From the NCBI RefSeq assembly GCF_040250305.1, contig NZ_CP158190.1:404001-468000 (forward strand): a stretch of 64,000 nucleotides of DNA, read 5' to 3'. Shown piece by piece: positions 1-13,041 of the stretch. The notes below the pieces were generated by a model that searched no databases, had not been told where the DNA came from, and worked only from the letters and a program-made list of their open reading frames with translations. How positions within the stretch are numbered: position 1 is the first letter of the stretch; each line of letters opens with the position of its first letter. This DNA is from Peribacillus frigoritolerans. GTDB lineage: Bacteria; Bacillota; Bacilli; Bacillales; DSM-1321. The position numbers and the translations under genes are program-made.

Positions 1-617
1 TATTCGATGACGAAGCAACGAAGCTTGAAGGAATTGATTTCCTTGCACAGGGTACACTTTACACAGACATTATTGAAAGTGGTACGGCCACTGCACAAAC
101 AATTAAATCGCATCACAACGTTGGCGGTCTGCCGGAAGATATGCAATTTAAATTGATTGAGCCTTTGAACACCCTGTTCAAGGATGAAGTGCGTGCACTT
201 GGTAGTGAAATGGGCATTCCGGATGAAATCGTTTGGCGTCAACCATTCCCGGGTCCAGGTTTAGGTATTCGTGTATTAGGTGAAATTTCAGATGAAAAAC
301 TTGAAATCGTTCGTGAATCTGACCATATCTTACGTGAAGAAATTAGAAAGAATGGTTTGGAACGTGAAATTTGGCAGTACTTTACGGTGCTTCCTAACAT
401 TCGAAGCGTAGGGGTAATGGGCGACGCGCGTACGTATGATTATACAATCGGGATCCGTGCGGTTACATCCATTGACGGAATGACTTCCGATTGGGCAAGA
501 ATCCCTTGGGATGTACTTGAAATCATCTCAACGAGAATCGTTAATGAAGTAAACCATGTAAACCGTGTAGTTTATGATATTACGTCTAAGCCACCTGCAA
601 CGATCGAGTGGGAATAG
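1..617 (+). CDS. guaA: GMP synthase (glutamine-hydrolysing), C-terminal part, 5' end outside window
   Basis: The reading frame is open from the first bases of the window and ends at TAG 615-617. Only about the last 204 residues are present. They include the end of the ATP-pyrophosphatase domain (a stretch reading [10 protein letters not shown], then IKSHHNVGG) and the dimerisation domain with the family motif [13 protein letters not shown]. GuaA converts XMP to GMP with glutamine and ATP in the cytoplasm. The glutaminase domain would lie upstream of the window. The gene is followed by its own terminator and then by pbuG, as in B. subtilis. The identification is firm; only the 5' boundary is artificial. 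Confidence 0.97.
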   Translation, partial: FDDEATKLEGIDFLAQGTLYTDIIESGTATAQTIKSHHNVGGLPEDMQFKLIEPLNTLFKDEVRALGSEMGIPDEIVWRQPFPGPGLGIRVLGEISDEKLEIVRESDHILREEIRKNGLEREIWQYFTVLPNIRSVGVMGDARTYDYTIGIRAVTSIDGMTSDWARIPWDVLEIISTRIVNEVNHVNRVVYDITSKPPATIEWE

Positions 618-633
618 TAGATTAAAACCATCC

Positions 634-669
634 AATCAGTGAAGGAATTAACCTTCACTGATTTTTTTT
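634..669 (+). terminator. Rho-independent terminator of guaA
   Basis: A perfect 12-bp stem (AATCAGTGAAGG with CCTTCACTGATT) closes a 5-nt loop and runs into a tract of eight T. It starts 17 bases after the guaA stop codon. Confidence 0.93.
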
Positions 670-756
670 GTTGAAATAGTATTTGAAAATGTAGATTACT
701 TACATTTTACGTATGTTGGCGAAGATATAGCCATAATAATTAAGGAATATATAGCG

Positions 757-800
757 AAACGCGAACATTGCCTAAAATTACATAAAAAATATTCGTTTGA
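757..800 (+). promoter_or_regulatory. Predicted PurR operator (PurBox pair) upstream of pbuG
   Basis: CGAACATT starts at 762 and the inverted AATATTCG ends at 795, each with A/T-rich flanks. This is the layout of the two inverted PurBoxes bound by Bacillus PurR. The distance from the first C of CGAA to the last G of TTCG is identical to that in the predicted operator before purE. The pair sits just upstream of the -35 element. PurR binding is inferred from the motif and from the known regulation of pbuG. Confidence 0.72.
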
Positions 801-804
801 TATA

Positions 805-833
805 TTGACGATTATTTTGGTGACTGATACACT
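805..833 (+). promoter_or_regulatory. Predicted sigma-A promoter of pbuG
   Basis: TTGACG (805-810) and TACACT (828-833) are separated by 17 bp. They lie directly downstream of the PurBox pair and about 25-30 nt before the riboswitch aptamer, so the transcript would begin just ahead of the aptamer. Confidence 0.65.
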
Positions 834-857
834 ATACCTATAATAATAAAAAAACAT

Positions 858-930
858 AATTGTCGTATAATATTGGGGATATGGCCCAAAAGTTTCTACC
901 AAGCTGCCGTGAACGGCTTGACTACGATGT
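858..930 (+). ncRNA. Guanine-type purine riboswitch aptamer (pbuG leader)
   Basis: The purine-aptamer core is present: a P1 strand (861-867 pairing with 923-929), then ATATGG, the J2/3 segment AGTTTCTACC, and a second hairpin (AAGC-GCCGTGAAC-GGCTT). The specificity position before the closing P1 strand is C (C922 in GACTA), which in this family marks guanine or hypoxanthine rather than adenine. The leader continues into a terminator hairpin at 984-1013. Guanine should therefore favour termination and reduce pbuG expression. Confidence 0.93.
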
Positions 931-983
931 GGAAGATTGGCGTGTATGGATAAACCGCCACTTCTTTACATGACCGCAGTCAA

Positions 984-1013
984 GCCCCGTTCGTAAGCGA
1001 ATGGGGCATTTTC
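984..1013 (+). terminator. Riboswitch expression-platform terminator before pbuG
   Basis: The stem GCCCCGTTCG / CGAATGGGGC has one G-U pair, a TAAG-type loop and a short T-rich tail. It lies between the guanine aptamer and the pbuG ribosome binding site, as expected for a transcriptional OFF switch. Confidence 0.85.
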
Positions 1014-1047
1014 TGTTGGCACGATTTTATGATAGGGGAGACTCATA

Positions 1048-2379
1048 ATGAAAAATTATTTTCGGTTTAACGAGCTGGGAACTAATTATCGCCGTGAAAT
1101 ACTTGGTGGACTAACTACTTTCCTTTCAATGGCATATATCCTGGTTGTAAACCCTGTAATGCTGACTTTACAAAGCATCGAGGACTATCCGGATGAATTG
1201 AGAATGGACTACGGAGCGGTTTTTGCAGCGACCGCCTTGTCTGCCGCAATCGGCTCGATATTGATGGGACTCATAGCCAGGTATCCAATCTCGCTCGCTC
1301 CAGGTATGGGTTTGAATGCTTTCTTCGCTTTTACCGTTGTGCTTGGCTTTGGAATTCCTTGGCAGACTGCTTTAACAGGAGTTTTGATTTCAGGTATTAT
1401 CTTCGTTTTGCTTTCCCTATCGGGAATACGTGAGAAAATCATTAATGCAATTCCAGTCGAATTGAAATACGCAGTTGGTGCCGGTATCGGTTTATTCATT
1501 ACTTTTGTAGGGTTTCAGAATGCTGGAATCATCACGAATGATGACAGCGTTCTTGTTGGACTGGGAGACTTGACATCAGGTAATACATTATTGGCTGTGT
1601 TCGGGATTGTCGTAACCGTCATTTTGATGACGAGAGGTGTCAAAAGCGGCGTGTTCATAGGGATGGTCATTACAGCCATTGCAGGGATGATCTTTGGACA
1701 AGTTCCGGTGCCGGAGAAAATAATCGGTGCCGTTCCTAGCATAGCGCCTACATTTGGGGTTGCGTTCGATGCCTTTGGAAATCCCGGTGATCTCTTCACT
1801 GGTCAAATGTTAATCGTGATACTGACCTTCTTGTTCGTAGCGTTCTTTGATACAGCCGGTACGTTGGTGGCTGTCGCGCAACAAGCTGGTTTGATGAAGG
1901 ATAATGTTCTTCCTAGAGTGGGAAAAGGATTACTTGCTGATTCATTATCCATCGTTTCTGGTGCAATTCTTGGTACATCCACCACGACATCTTATGTAGA
2001 GTCTACATCAGGTGTTGCCGCTGGTGCTCGAAGTGGTTTTGCGGCTGTAGTGACAGGATTGCTGTTTGTCCTATCCCTATTCTTCTTCCCGCTTCTATCG
2101 GTGGTGACATCTGCGGTGACTGCGCCGGCATTGGTTATAGTCGGGGTATTAATGGCATCATCACTTAAAAATATTGACTGGCAAAAGTTCGAAATTGCGG
2201 TTCCGGCCTTCTTTACGGTTATCATGATGCCTATGACATATTCAATTGCGACAGGTATAGCTTGCGGATTCATCTTCTATCCGATCACCATGTCAATGAA
2301 AGGGAGAGCTAAAGAGGTTCACCCAATCATGTGGGGTCTTGGAGTCGTTTTCCTACTATATTTCATTTTCTTGAAGTAA
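1048..2379 (+). CDS. pbuG: Guanine/hypoxanthine permease PbuG (NCS2, AzgA-type)
   Basis: A 443-residue integral membrane protein, close to the 440 residues known for B. subtilis PbuG. It imports guanine and hypoxanthine. The N-terminus reads MKNYFRFNELGTNYRREILGGLTTFLSMAYILVVNP (shown here only as the family's typical opening), followed by many hydrophobic segments and polar family motifs such as LAPGMGLNAFFAF and FFDTAGTLVAVAQQAG. A GGGGAG ribosome site precedes the ATG at good spacing. It is a single gene between its own riboswitch and a weak terminator, next to guaA as in B. subtilis. Regulation is predicted to be double: PurBox pair plus guanine riboswitch. Confidence 0.94.
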   Translation: MKNYFRFNELGTNYRREILGGLTTFLSMAYILVVNPVMLTLQSIEDYPDELRMDYGAVFAATALSAAIGSILMGLIARYPISLAPGMGLNAFFAFTVVLGFGIPWQTALTGVLISGIIFVLLSLSGIREKIINAIPVELKYAVGAGIGLFITFVGFQNAGIITNDDSVLVGLGDLTSGNTLLAVFGIVVTVILMTRGVKSGVFIGMVITAIAGMIFGQVPVPEKIIGAVPSIAPTFGVAFDAFGNPGDLFTGQMLIVILTFLFVAFFDTAGTLVAVAQQAGLMKDNVLPRVGKGLLADSLSIVSGAILGTSTTTSYVESTSGVAAGARSGFAAVVTGLLFVLSLFFFPLLSVVTSAVTAPALVIVGVLMASSLKNIDWQKFEIAVPAFFTVIMMPMTYSIATGIACGFIFYPITMSMKGRAKEVHPIMWGLGVVFLLYFIFLK

Positions 2380-2393
2380 TAATGCAATAAGTA

Positions 2394-2423
2394 AGGAGAG
2401 TCCTGATTTCGGGGCTCTTCTTT
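2394..2423 (+). terminator. Probable terminator of pbuG
   Basis: GAGAGTCC pairs with GGGCTCTTC across a TGATTTC loop with G-U pairs. The tail is only moderately T-rich (CTTCTTTC), so the strength is uncertain. Confidence 0.6.
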
Positions 2424-2531
2424 CATGTTGTAAGAGAAAGCTCATATCGTGTATAGTAAAAGGACTAAGTACTAAGCACTTTATCCTGTATGGGGCATAG
2501 GGATGACTTTGAGAAAAAAAGAGGGAGAAAA

Positions 2532-3374
2532 ATGAATGGTTTTATCGTTGAAAAGGTTTTGAACAATAATGTGGTGATTGCCACGCATCCGTCGTATGGA
2601 GAAGTCGTTTCTATTGGGAAGGGTTTAGGCTTCAACCGAAAGAAAGGCGAAGAGTTAAGTCCGGAACTTGCGGAGAAGACGTTTGTCCTGAAAAATGTCA
2701 AGGAACAGGAAAGTTACAAAAAACTTTTGCCGCAGATCGATCAAAATCTTCAAGCTGCCATTATAGAATCCATTCATCTCATTAACGACCGAGTAACTGG
2801 AAAACTCAATGAACATATACATGTCGGTTTAACTGATCATTTATTGTTCGCCCTTCAGCGTGTTTCACAAGGAATGACTATTAAAAACCCATTCTTGAAA
2901 GAAACGATAACCCTTTATCCTTTTGAACATGATATTGCTGTTGATGTAGTAGAATTAATTCAAGATAAGACAGGCATAGGCCTGCCCCAAGGGGAAATCG
3001 GTTTTATTACGCTTCATATTCATAGCGCAATATCAAATAAAGACTTATCGGAAGTCAATCAGCATTCGCAGTTAATCTATCAGCTTATCCAAGTTGTTGA
3101 AGAACAGCTCAACGTACAAATTAATAAGGATAGCATTGATTATTCACGTTTGGTCCGTCATTTAAGATTCATGATAGACAGGGTGTTGGCTGGCGAAAAA
3201 GTAGAGGAACCCGAAAAAATAGCAATGCTATTGAAAGAAGAATATCCTTTGTGTTACAATATCTCTTGGAAGCTAATAAAGATTATGCAGCAGAAATTAG
3301 GCAGACCGGTTTGTGATGCGGAAGCTGTCTATCTAACGATGCATATCCAACGATTACAAAAGAAAATTAAATAA
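2532..3374 (+). CDS. glcT: Transcriptional antiterminator GlcT (BglG/SacY family) for ptsG
   Basis: A 280-residue RNA-binding antiterminator. The frame is open from 2490, but the ATG at 2532 has an AGGGAG site just before it and begins with MNGFIVEKVLNNN, the typical start of the RNA-binding (CAT) domain at residues 1-60. Two PRD regulatory domains follow, with the family histidines: His103 in DHLLFAL and His162/164 in LHIH for PRD1, His210 in VRHLRF and His271 in TMHI for PRD2. In B. subtilis the glucose permease phosphorylates PRD1 and inactivates GlcT when glucose is absent. The next gene is ptsG, and its leader carries a matching RNA antiterminator, so the circuit is complete here. Confidence 0.94.
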   Translation: MNGFIVEKVLNNNVVIATHPSYGEVVSIGKGLGFNRKKGEELSPELAEKTFVLKNVKEQESYKKLLPQIDQNLQAAIIESIHLINDRVTGKLNEHIHVGLTDHLLFALQRVSQGMTIKNPFLKETITLYPFEHDIAVDVVELIQDKTGIGLPQGEIGFITLHIHSAISNKDLSEVNQHSQLIYQLIQVVEEQLNVQINKDSIDYSRLVRHLRFMIDRVLAGEKVEEPEKIAMLLKEEYPLCYNISWKLIKIMQQKLGRPVCDAEAVYLTMHIQRLQKKIK

Positions 3375-3386
3375 ACATACATTAAC

Positions 3387-3496
3387 TTACGTGTTACTGA
3401 TTCGATCAGGCATAAGTGAGGAGAATGATTGTCATGAAAGAGGGTATTATATACCTGAATTTTCATTTCAATCCTATCTTTGCTTATGCCTTTTTT
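3387..3496 (+). promoter_or_regulatory. Ribonucleic antiterminator (RAT) and overlapping terminator of the ptsG leader
   Basis: Bases 3388-3418 form an imperfect hairpin built on ACGTGTTACTGATTCGATC followed by AGGCATAAGT, which resembles the B. subtilis ptsG RAT as I remember it. Its 3' half GGCATAAG (3409-3416) can instead pair with CTTATGCC (3483-3490), which is followed directly by six T, giving a terminator. The two structures are mutually exclusive. Non-phosphorylated GlcT would stabilise the RAT and allow ptsG transcription. Confidence 0.88.
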
Positions 3497-3587
3497 GTAT
3501 TTGAATTCTGATGCGTGGGAAGATGAATACCATCGTAAATGTAACCGTTTTATTAGCATGGAATAACAGTAAAGAGGAGGAAAACCT

Positions 3588-5657
3588 ATGTTTAAGAAGT
3601 TGTTTGGTGTTTTGCAAAAAATCGGAAAAGCTTTGATGCTTCCTGTAGCCATTTTACCAGCGGCCGGAATTTTGCTTGCGTTTGGTAATGCATTGCAAAA
3701 CGAAACTTTGTTGGATATCGCCCCGTTTCTTGCGAGTGGCGGAGTGGAAATGGTCGCATCGGTAATGGAGAATGCCGGGAATATTATTTTTGGGAATCTT
3801 CCCTTGTTGTTTGCTGTGGGGGTCGCAATTGGGTTAGCTGGCGGAGATGGTGTTGCCGGACTGGCTGCGATTATCGGGTTCTTGATTATGAATGTAACGA
3901 TGGGAACTGTTCTTGGCATTGACGCTGCCGACATTGAGAACAATAGTGCGGTGTATACCAATGTTCTAGGAATACCGACGTTGGGAACAGGTGTGTTCGG
4001 CGGTATTATTGTCGGTGTCATGGCTGCTGTTATGTATAATAAGTTTTATGAAATTGAACTGCCTTCTTATTTAGGATTCTTTGCAGGTAAACGTTTTGTA
4101 CCCATTGCAACAGCTGCAAGCGCAGTTATTCTTGGGTTACTGATGATTTTGGTTTGGCCGACGATTCAATCGGGGTTAAATTCATTTTCCGAAAATATGT
4201 TGGGTGCTAACCTGACTCTGGGAGCTTTCGTGTTTGGGGTTGTAGAACGTGCGCTGATTCCTTTTGGATTGCACCATATCTTCTATTCTCCATTCTGGTT
4301 CGAATTTGGCAGCTATATCCCTCAAGCAGGGGGAACGCCAGTCAGAGGAGACCAAGCCATCTTCATGGCGCAAATTAAAGATGGTGTACAGAATTTAACG
4401 GCCGGTACCTTCATGACTGGTAAATATCCATTCATGATGTTCGGGTTACCAGCTGCGGCTTTGGCCATTTATCATGAAGCAAGACCGGAAAGAAAGAAAA
4501 TAGTCGGGGGATTGATGGCTTCTGCAGCACTTACATCTTTCCTGACCGGGATTACTGAGCCACTTGAATTTGCCTTCTTATTTGTGGCACCGGTACTTTT
4601 CGGGATTCACTGTCTGTTTGCAGGTCTATCATTCATGACCATGCATTTACTGGACGTGAAAATCGGGATGACGTTCTCGGGTGGTTTAATCGATTACGTA
4701 CTGTTTGGTTTAATCAATCCGCAAACCAATGCATGGATCGTTATACCGGTTGGCTTGGTCCTTGCGGTTATTTATTACTTTGGATTCCGATTTGCGATAA
4801 GGAAGTTTAACCTTAAAACTCCTGGCCGTGAAGTGGAAGAGGATGAGGAAGAGGGCGGATCTGCAAATACAGCTGGAAGTCTGCCAGGGGATATCTTGGA
4901 TGCCATGGGCGGAAAAGAAAATATTTCTCACCTGGATGCTTGCATTACCCGTCTTCGTGTATCAGTCAATGACATCGGTAACGTTGATAAAAATAGGCTG
5001 AAGAAACTTGGTGCCGCTGGAGTTCTGGAAGTGGGCAATAACATCCAGGCAATCTTCGGACCTCGTTCAGAAACGATCAAGGGGCAAATGAAAGATATCA
5101 TCGATGGAAAAAGGCCTCGTAAAGTAGAAGCATCTCCTGAAGAGGGTGTAGAAAAGCAAATCGAGGATGTCATCCCGAAACCTTTACGGACGGATGAAGT
5201 TTCCGAGCGCTTTGTTTCTCCTATTAAAGGGGAATTAAAACCGATCACGGAAGTGCCTGATGCTGTTTTTGCTGAAAAAATGATGGGGGATGGATTTGCC
5301 ATTGTACCTGAGGAAGGGTTGGTTGTTTCCCCTGTAGACGGTACGATCGTTAACCTATTCCCGACTAAACATGCAATAGGTATCGTTTCCGAAGCTGGTC
5401 GTGAAATCTTGATACATGTCGGGATCGATACAGTTAAGTTAGAGGGCAAAGGTTTCGAAGCACTAGTCTCTCAAGGAGATAAAGTGACAAGCGGACAGCC
5501 GTTGCTCAAAGTTGATATAGAGTATGTCAAAAACAATGCCAGCTCTATCATTACGCCAATCGTCTTTACGAACCTTTCCGAAGGTGAAAGTGTGAAGATC
5601 GAAAAGGCAGGAAATGTAGATAGAGAAGAAGCGGACGTAATCTCCATCAATAAATAA
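3588..5657 (+). CDS. ptsG: Glucose-specific PTS permease EIICBA
   Basis: A 689-residue fusion protein that imports and phosphorylates glucose using phosphoryl groups from HPr. Domain order is C-B-A: a membrane EIIC domain in about residues 1-400 ([16 protein letters not shown] and [11 protein letters not shown] are typical), a charged linker, EIIB at about 430-510 with the phosphocysteine Cys452 in LDACITRLR, and EIIA at about 535-689 with the phosphohistidine His610 in [10 protein letters not shown]. An AGGAGG-type site precedes the ATG. B. subtilis PtsG has 699 residues. ptsH and ptsI do not follow it here; the next element is a terminator and then an rrn operon. Confidence 0.96.
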   Translation: MFKKLFGVLQKIGKALMLPVAILPAAGILLAFGNALQNETLLDIAPFLASGGVEMVASVMENAGNIIFGNLPLLFAVGVAIGLAGGDGVAGLAAIIGFLIMNVTMGTVLGIDAADIENNSAVYTNVLGIPTLGTGVFGGIIVGVMAAVMYNKFYEIELPSYLGFFAGKRFVPIATAASAVILGLLMILVWPTIQSGLNSFSENMLGANLTLGAFVFGVVERALIPFGLHHIFYSPFWFEFGSYIPQAGGTPVRGDQAIFMAQIKDGVQNLTAGTFMTGKYPFMMFGLPAAALAIYHEARPERKKIVGGLMASAALTSFLTGITEPLEFAFLFVAPVLFGIHCLFAGLSFMTMHLLDVKIGMTFSGGLIDYVLFGLINPQTNAWIVIPVGLVLAVIYYFGFRFAIRKFNLKTPGREVEEDEEEGGSANTAGSLPGDILDAMGGKENISHLDACITRLRVSVNDIGNVDKNRLKKLGAAGVLEVGNNIQAIFGPRSETIKGQMKDIIDGKRPRKVEASPEEGVEKQIEDVIPKPLRTDEVSERFVSPIKGELKPITEVPDAVFAEKMMGDGFAIVPEEGLVVSPVDGTIVNLFPTKHAIGIVSEAGREILIHVGIDTVKLEGKGFEALVSQGDKVTSGQPLLKVDIEYVKNNASSIITPIVFTNLSEGESVKIEKAGNVDREEADVISINK

Positions 5658-5664
5658 TCATTAA

Positions 5665-5704
5665 TAACAGGAGGGTGGCTATAATCAGCTGCCCTCCTGT
5701 TTTG
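5665..5704 (+). terminator. Terminator of ptsG
   Basis: A long stem (ACAGGAGGG...GC pairing with GC..CCCTCCTGT) runs into TTTT 8-45 nt after the ptsG stop codon. Confidence 0.88.
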
Positions 5705-5802
5705 ATAATTCAATGGCAGGGTTTGGCTTCTATAGAAAGAAAGTGTGTATTATATAGAAGAAGTTGGCTTATAAAAAAATGAAGGGAATTTAAAAGATTG
5801 CA

Positions 5803-5831
5803 TTGACTTATCTAAATGCAAGTGATAATAT
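5803..5831 (+). promoter_or_regulatory. rrn promoter P1 (first operon)
   Basis: TTGACT (5803-5808) and TAATAT (5826-5831) are 17 bp apart. This is the upstream member of a tandem pair before the rRNA genes, an arrangement common in Bacillus rrn operons. Confidence 0.65.
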
Positions 5832-5883
5832 ATTAAATACACCGCTTGAGACAAAAGAAAAACAAGTAAATGATAATTTGTTG

Positions 5884-5912
5884 TTGACTTTATGTTTGGA
5901 AGGTGTTAGACT
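5884..5912 (+). promoter_or_regulatory. rrn promoter P2 (first operon)
   Basis: TTGACT (5884-5889) and TAGACT (5907-5912) are 17 bp apart, about 120 nt before the mature 16S end and just upstream of the boxA-like leader. Confidence 0.7.
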
Positions 5913-5945
5913 AATTAAGTCGCTGAAAAAAGCGATGAGAAATAT

Positions 5946-5976
5946 TGCTCTTTGAAAACTGAACAAAACAAAGCGC
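5946..5976 (+). promoter_or_regulatory. rrn leader: boxA-like antitermination site and 16S processing-stem strand
   Basis: TGCTCTTTG (5946-5954) matches the boxA element used by the Nus antitermination complex. Next to it, 5959-5976 (CTGAACAAAACAAAGCGC) is complementary, with one bulge, to 7606-7624 after the 16S gene. Together they would form the RNase III processing stem around the 16S precursor. The second operon has the same leader. Confidence 0.7.
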
Positions 5977-6035
5977 CAACGTTAAATTTTAAGTGAGCAC
6001 ACACTATTAAAAAAGCAAATGAGCAAGTCAAACAT

Positions 6036-7593
<1,558 letters not shown>

Positions 7594-7763
7594 ATAATTA
7601 CGAGAGCGCTTTTGTTTTGTTCAGTTTTGAATGAGTAATTCATTCAAATAGGAAAGACAAACATCACGATGTGATGGATTCTTTCTGCTTTGTTCCTTGA
7701 AAACTAGATAATAGATAGAAGGCAATTAATTTTTTTCAAAGCATCTGTAAGATCTTTTTTAAC

Positions 7764-10694
<2,931 letters not shown>

Positions 10695-10760
10695 AACGCT
10701 TTTTAAAAAATGAAATACCTTCTTATTATCTAGTTTTGAAGGAACAATGTTCCTCATATG

Positions 10761-10876
<116 letters not shown>

Positions 10877-10883
10877 CATTTCA

Positions 10884-10914
10884 AAAGATCAGCCATCCGG
10901 CTGGTCTTTTTTTG
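10884..10914 (+). terminator. Terminator of the first rrn operon
   Basis: AGATCAGCC pairs with GGCTGGTCT around a short loop, followed by a run of seven T. No tRNA cluster lies between the 5S gene and this terminator. Confidence 0.94.
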
Positions 10915-11436
10915 CGTTAAGAACAAAATTATGGAGCCCTGTTATTTATATATAGAAGCTGTTACATCACCATTGAAAGGGGCTGAAATCGAAAATTGTT
11001 TATCCTTTTAAATTTAAACCGTTTTGACCATCTTAACTTAGGATATAAGCGAGATATTAGTACTGCCTGCTTAGGTAATGGGTTATTAAAATCGATTGCA
11101 AATAACTGGATAATTGGTTTTAAATAAGCAGCAGCACATATATTTTAGCTAAAAAGAAATTTATTCAGAAACTGGTAACTAAAAATGTGGGGAATATCAA
11201 AATAGAAGGAAGCCCTCATAAAGGATAAAATAATTGGTGCCTCTGCAAATAAAAGGTATTCTTCCAACTTGTATGAACACTAACAAATCCAAGGTATGGC
11301 TGAACTTTTAAGGTGAATGAGATCCAAAATGAGACCTTCGGAATTTAAAAATAATACGTATGAGGAATCGCTCTATGGTCATTAAGGACTGCTTCATGAG
11401 TTTGACACAATTAAATTAGCGCAGTATAATAATCCA
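10915..11436. other. Gene-free AT-rich spacer after the first rrn operon
   Basis: No open frame with a plausible ribosome site, no RNA gene and no clear gene remnant is recognisable on either strand over about 520 bp. The stretch is AT-rich and ends where an array of short repeats begins. Confidence 0.5.
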
Positions 11437-11634
11437 GTAGAACGATATACTAAATAAATTTAACTAATTAAATCTAGCATAAGTGTTAATTCAATACCTT
11501 TTGAATTTAGAACCTAATCGGTTTTTAGTAGAACGATATACCAATACTGAAATTTTGGTAGAACGATGTACTAATAATTAAGATTAGTAGAACGATATAC
11601 TAGTTAGGTGAAAAGTTAGTAGAACGATGTACTA
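11437..11634 (+). repeat. Five-copy CpG-centred pseudo-palindrome, candidate operator array
   Basis: The core GTAGAACGATRTACYA occurs at 11437-11452, 11528-11543, 11558-11573, 11587-11602 and 11619-11634. All five point the same way. The last four are spaced 30, 29 and 32 bp apart, about three helical turns. Read as TAGTAGAAC/GATATACTA, seven of nine positions are symmetric about a central CG, the layout of LacI/GalR-family operators. The last copy has perfect 7-bp outer arms (GTTAGTA and TACTAAC). The array ends 138 bp before the first shikimate-island gene, and a LacI-type regulator closes that island. Binding is inferred. The copies could also act as RNA hairpins. Confidence 0.75.
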
Positions 11635-11772
11635 ACTAAAGCCGGTTTACTTATTGTTTTATTTAGTACGTAATTTTGTTCTTGAATTTATGGTATGGGG
11701 CAAGGGGGCAACTTCTGAAAGGCTTAAGAATCAAATTGCATTTCGATAACTTTTTAAATAGGGGTGTGTTTC

Positions 11773-12975
11773 ATGAAAAATCCATTTATAAAAATGGCCA
11801 CAGGTTTATATATTAGCTATTTTATTTTAGGCATGATCAATATTATCATTGGATCAAATATGGAAAATTTGTCCGAGCAATTAAATACAAGCGCCTCAGG
11901 GATAAGTTACTTGGTTTCTGCTATAGGAATCGGTAAGTTAGTTTCCTTGTTTTTCGCGGGTAGACTGTCGGATAAATTAGGAAGGAAACCATTTGTCGTT
12001 TCAGCATCTTTTATCTACCTGATCTTCCTTATAGGCATACCTTTGGCTCCTAACTATACATTGGCATTTATATTTGCTGTATGTGCTGGTATTGCCAATT
12101 CATTTTTGGATGCAGGTACGTATCCAGCACTTATTGAGGCTTTTCAAAAGAAAGCTGGTTCCGCTACCGTATTAGTAAAAGCGTTCGTTTCAATCGGTGC
12201 CGCACTTCTTCCATTTATCATGGCGTTCTTTATAGCTAGAGATATGTTTTACGGGTATACATTCTTCTTAATGGCTGCTGTATATCTTGTTAATGGTTTT
12301 TTCCTGCTTAAGGTTTCATTCCCGGATCATAAAGCTCAAAGCCAAACTCAGAATGATGAACAGGCTGTGCCGGTTCAACAGCAATTCCTCTCAAAACCGA
12401 AGTTTGCTCAGGAAGGTTTGGCAGTCATACTATTAGGCTTCACATCAACTGCTTTATTCATGCTGGTTCAAGTCTGGCTCCCGAACTTCGGACAAGATGT
12501 ATTGGGGCTAACCCAAGCAAAGGCTGTTCAATTGCTTAGTTACTATAGCATTGGCTCCCTTGTTTCTGTCATTTTGCTAGCTGTTCTATTGAATAAAGTA
12601 ATTAAGCCCATTACCGTCATGATTATCTATCCGGTCATTGCAGCATTATCTTTATTGTCACTCATTTACATCCAGCAACCATTTATGACTGTTTTGAGCG
12701 CTTTCTTCATTGGGCTTTCAACTGCAGGGGTGTTCCAATTAGCCATGACGATAATCACAGAATTCTTCCCAGCCAATAAAGGGACGATTACTTCATATGT
12801 AAACATTGCAGCTAGTTCAGCCTTTATCATCATACCTTTCGTTACAGGTATCATTTCTAAGAGCGCTGGTTTAACTGCAGTCTTCTTATTTGATGTGGCA
12901 ATTGCGGTAGTTAGTATCTTATTGGCCGTATTTGTTGCCTATCGATATAAAAAGGTAATTAAGGTTTCCGATTAA
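11773..12975 (+). CDS. MFS transporter, probable shikimate/quinate-type substrate
   Basis: A 400-residue major facilitator protein with about 12 membrane segments and the family loop GRLSDKLGRKP between helices 2 and 3. The frame is also open from a GTG at 11764, but the ATG at 11773 has AGGGGTG at proper spacing and gives the same MKN(P/Q) start as its paralogue at 15017. The two are clear paralogues along their length, for example GLYISYF/GLYINYF near the start and GFTSTALF in the middle. Position directly before aroD and aroE suggests import of shikimate, quinate or dehydroshikimate. This comes from context, since MFS sequences do not show substrate by eye. Confidence 0.85.
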   Translation: MKNPFIKMATGLYISYFILGMINIIIGSNMENLSEQLNTSASGISYLVSAIGIGKLVSLFFAGRLSDKLGRKPFVVSASFIYLIFLIGIPLAPNYTLAFIFAVCAGIANSFLDAGTYPALIEAFQKKAGSATVLVKAFVSIGAALLPFIMAFFIARDMFYGYTFFLMAAVYLVNGFFLLKVSFPDHKAQSQTQNDEQAVPVQQQFLSKPKFAQEGLAVILLGFTSTALFMLVQVWLPNFGQDVLGLTQAKAVQLLSYYSIGSLVSVILLAVLLNKVIKPITVMIIYPVIAALSLLSLIYIQQPFMTVLSAFFIGLSTAGVFQLAMTIITEFFPANKGTITSYVNIAASSAFIIIPFVTGIISKSAGLTAVFLFDVAIAVVSILLAVFVAYRYKKVIKVSD

Positions 12976-12989
12976 ACGGTCTAGCCGAA

Positions 12990-13017
12990 CATCAGTGGGG
13001 CATGAACCCCACTGATG
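12990..13017 (+). other. Intercistronic hairpin between the MFS gene and aroD
   Basis: A perfect 11-bp stem (CATCAGTGGGG with CCCCACTGATG) with a 6-nt loop and no T tract. The ribosome site of aroD follows within 15 nt. It looks more like an mRNA processing or stability element than a terminator. Confidence 0.7.
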
Positions 13018-13041
13018 ATAATGATAAAAGGGGGAAACATC

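Noticed and set aside
696..902. 68-codon frame on the minus strand over the pbuG leader
   Set aside because: It covers the PurBoxes, promoter and guanine aptamer and has no ribosome site.
3329..4021. 230-codon frame on the minus strand over the ptsG start
   Set aside because: It is antisense to ptsG and the RAT region, with low-complexity composition; a shadow of the real gene.
11437..11634. CRISPR array as an explanation of the five repeats
   Set aside because: The repeat is only 16-18 bp, the gaps among the last four copies are about 13-16 bp, one gap is 75 bp, and there are no cas genes.
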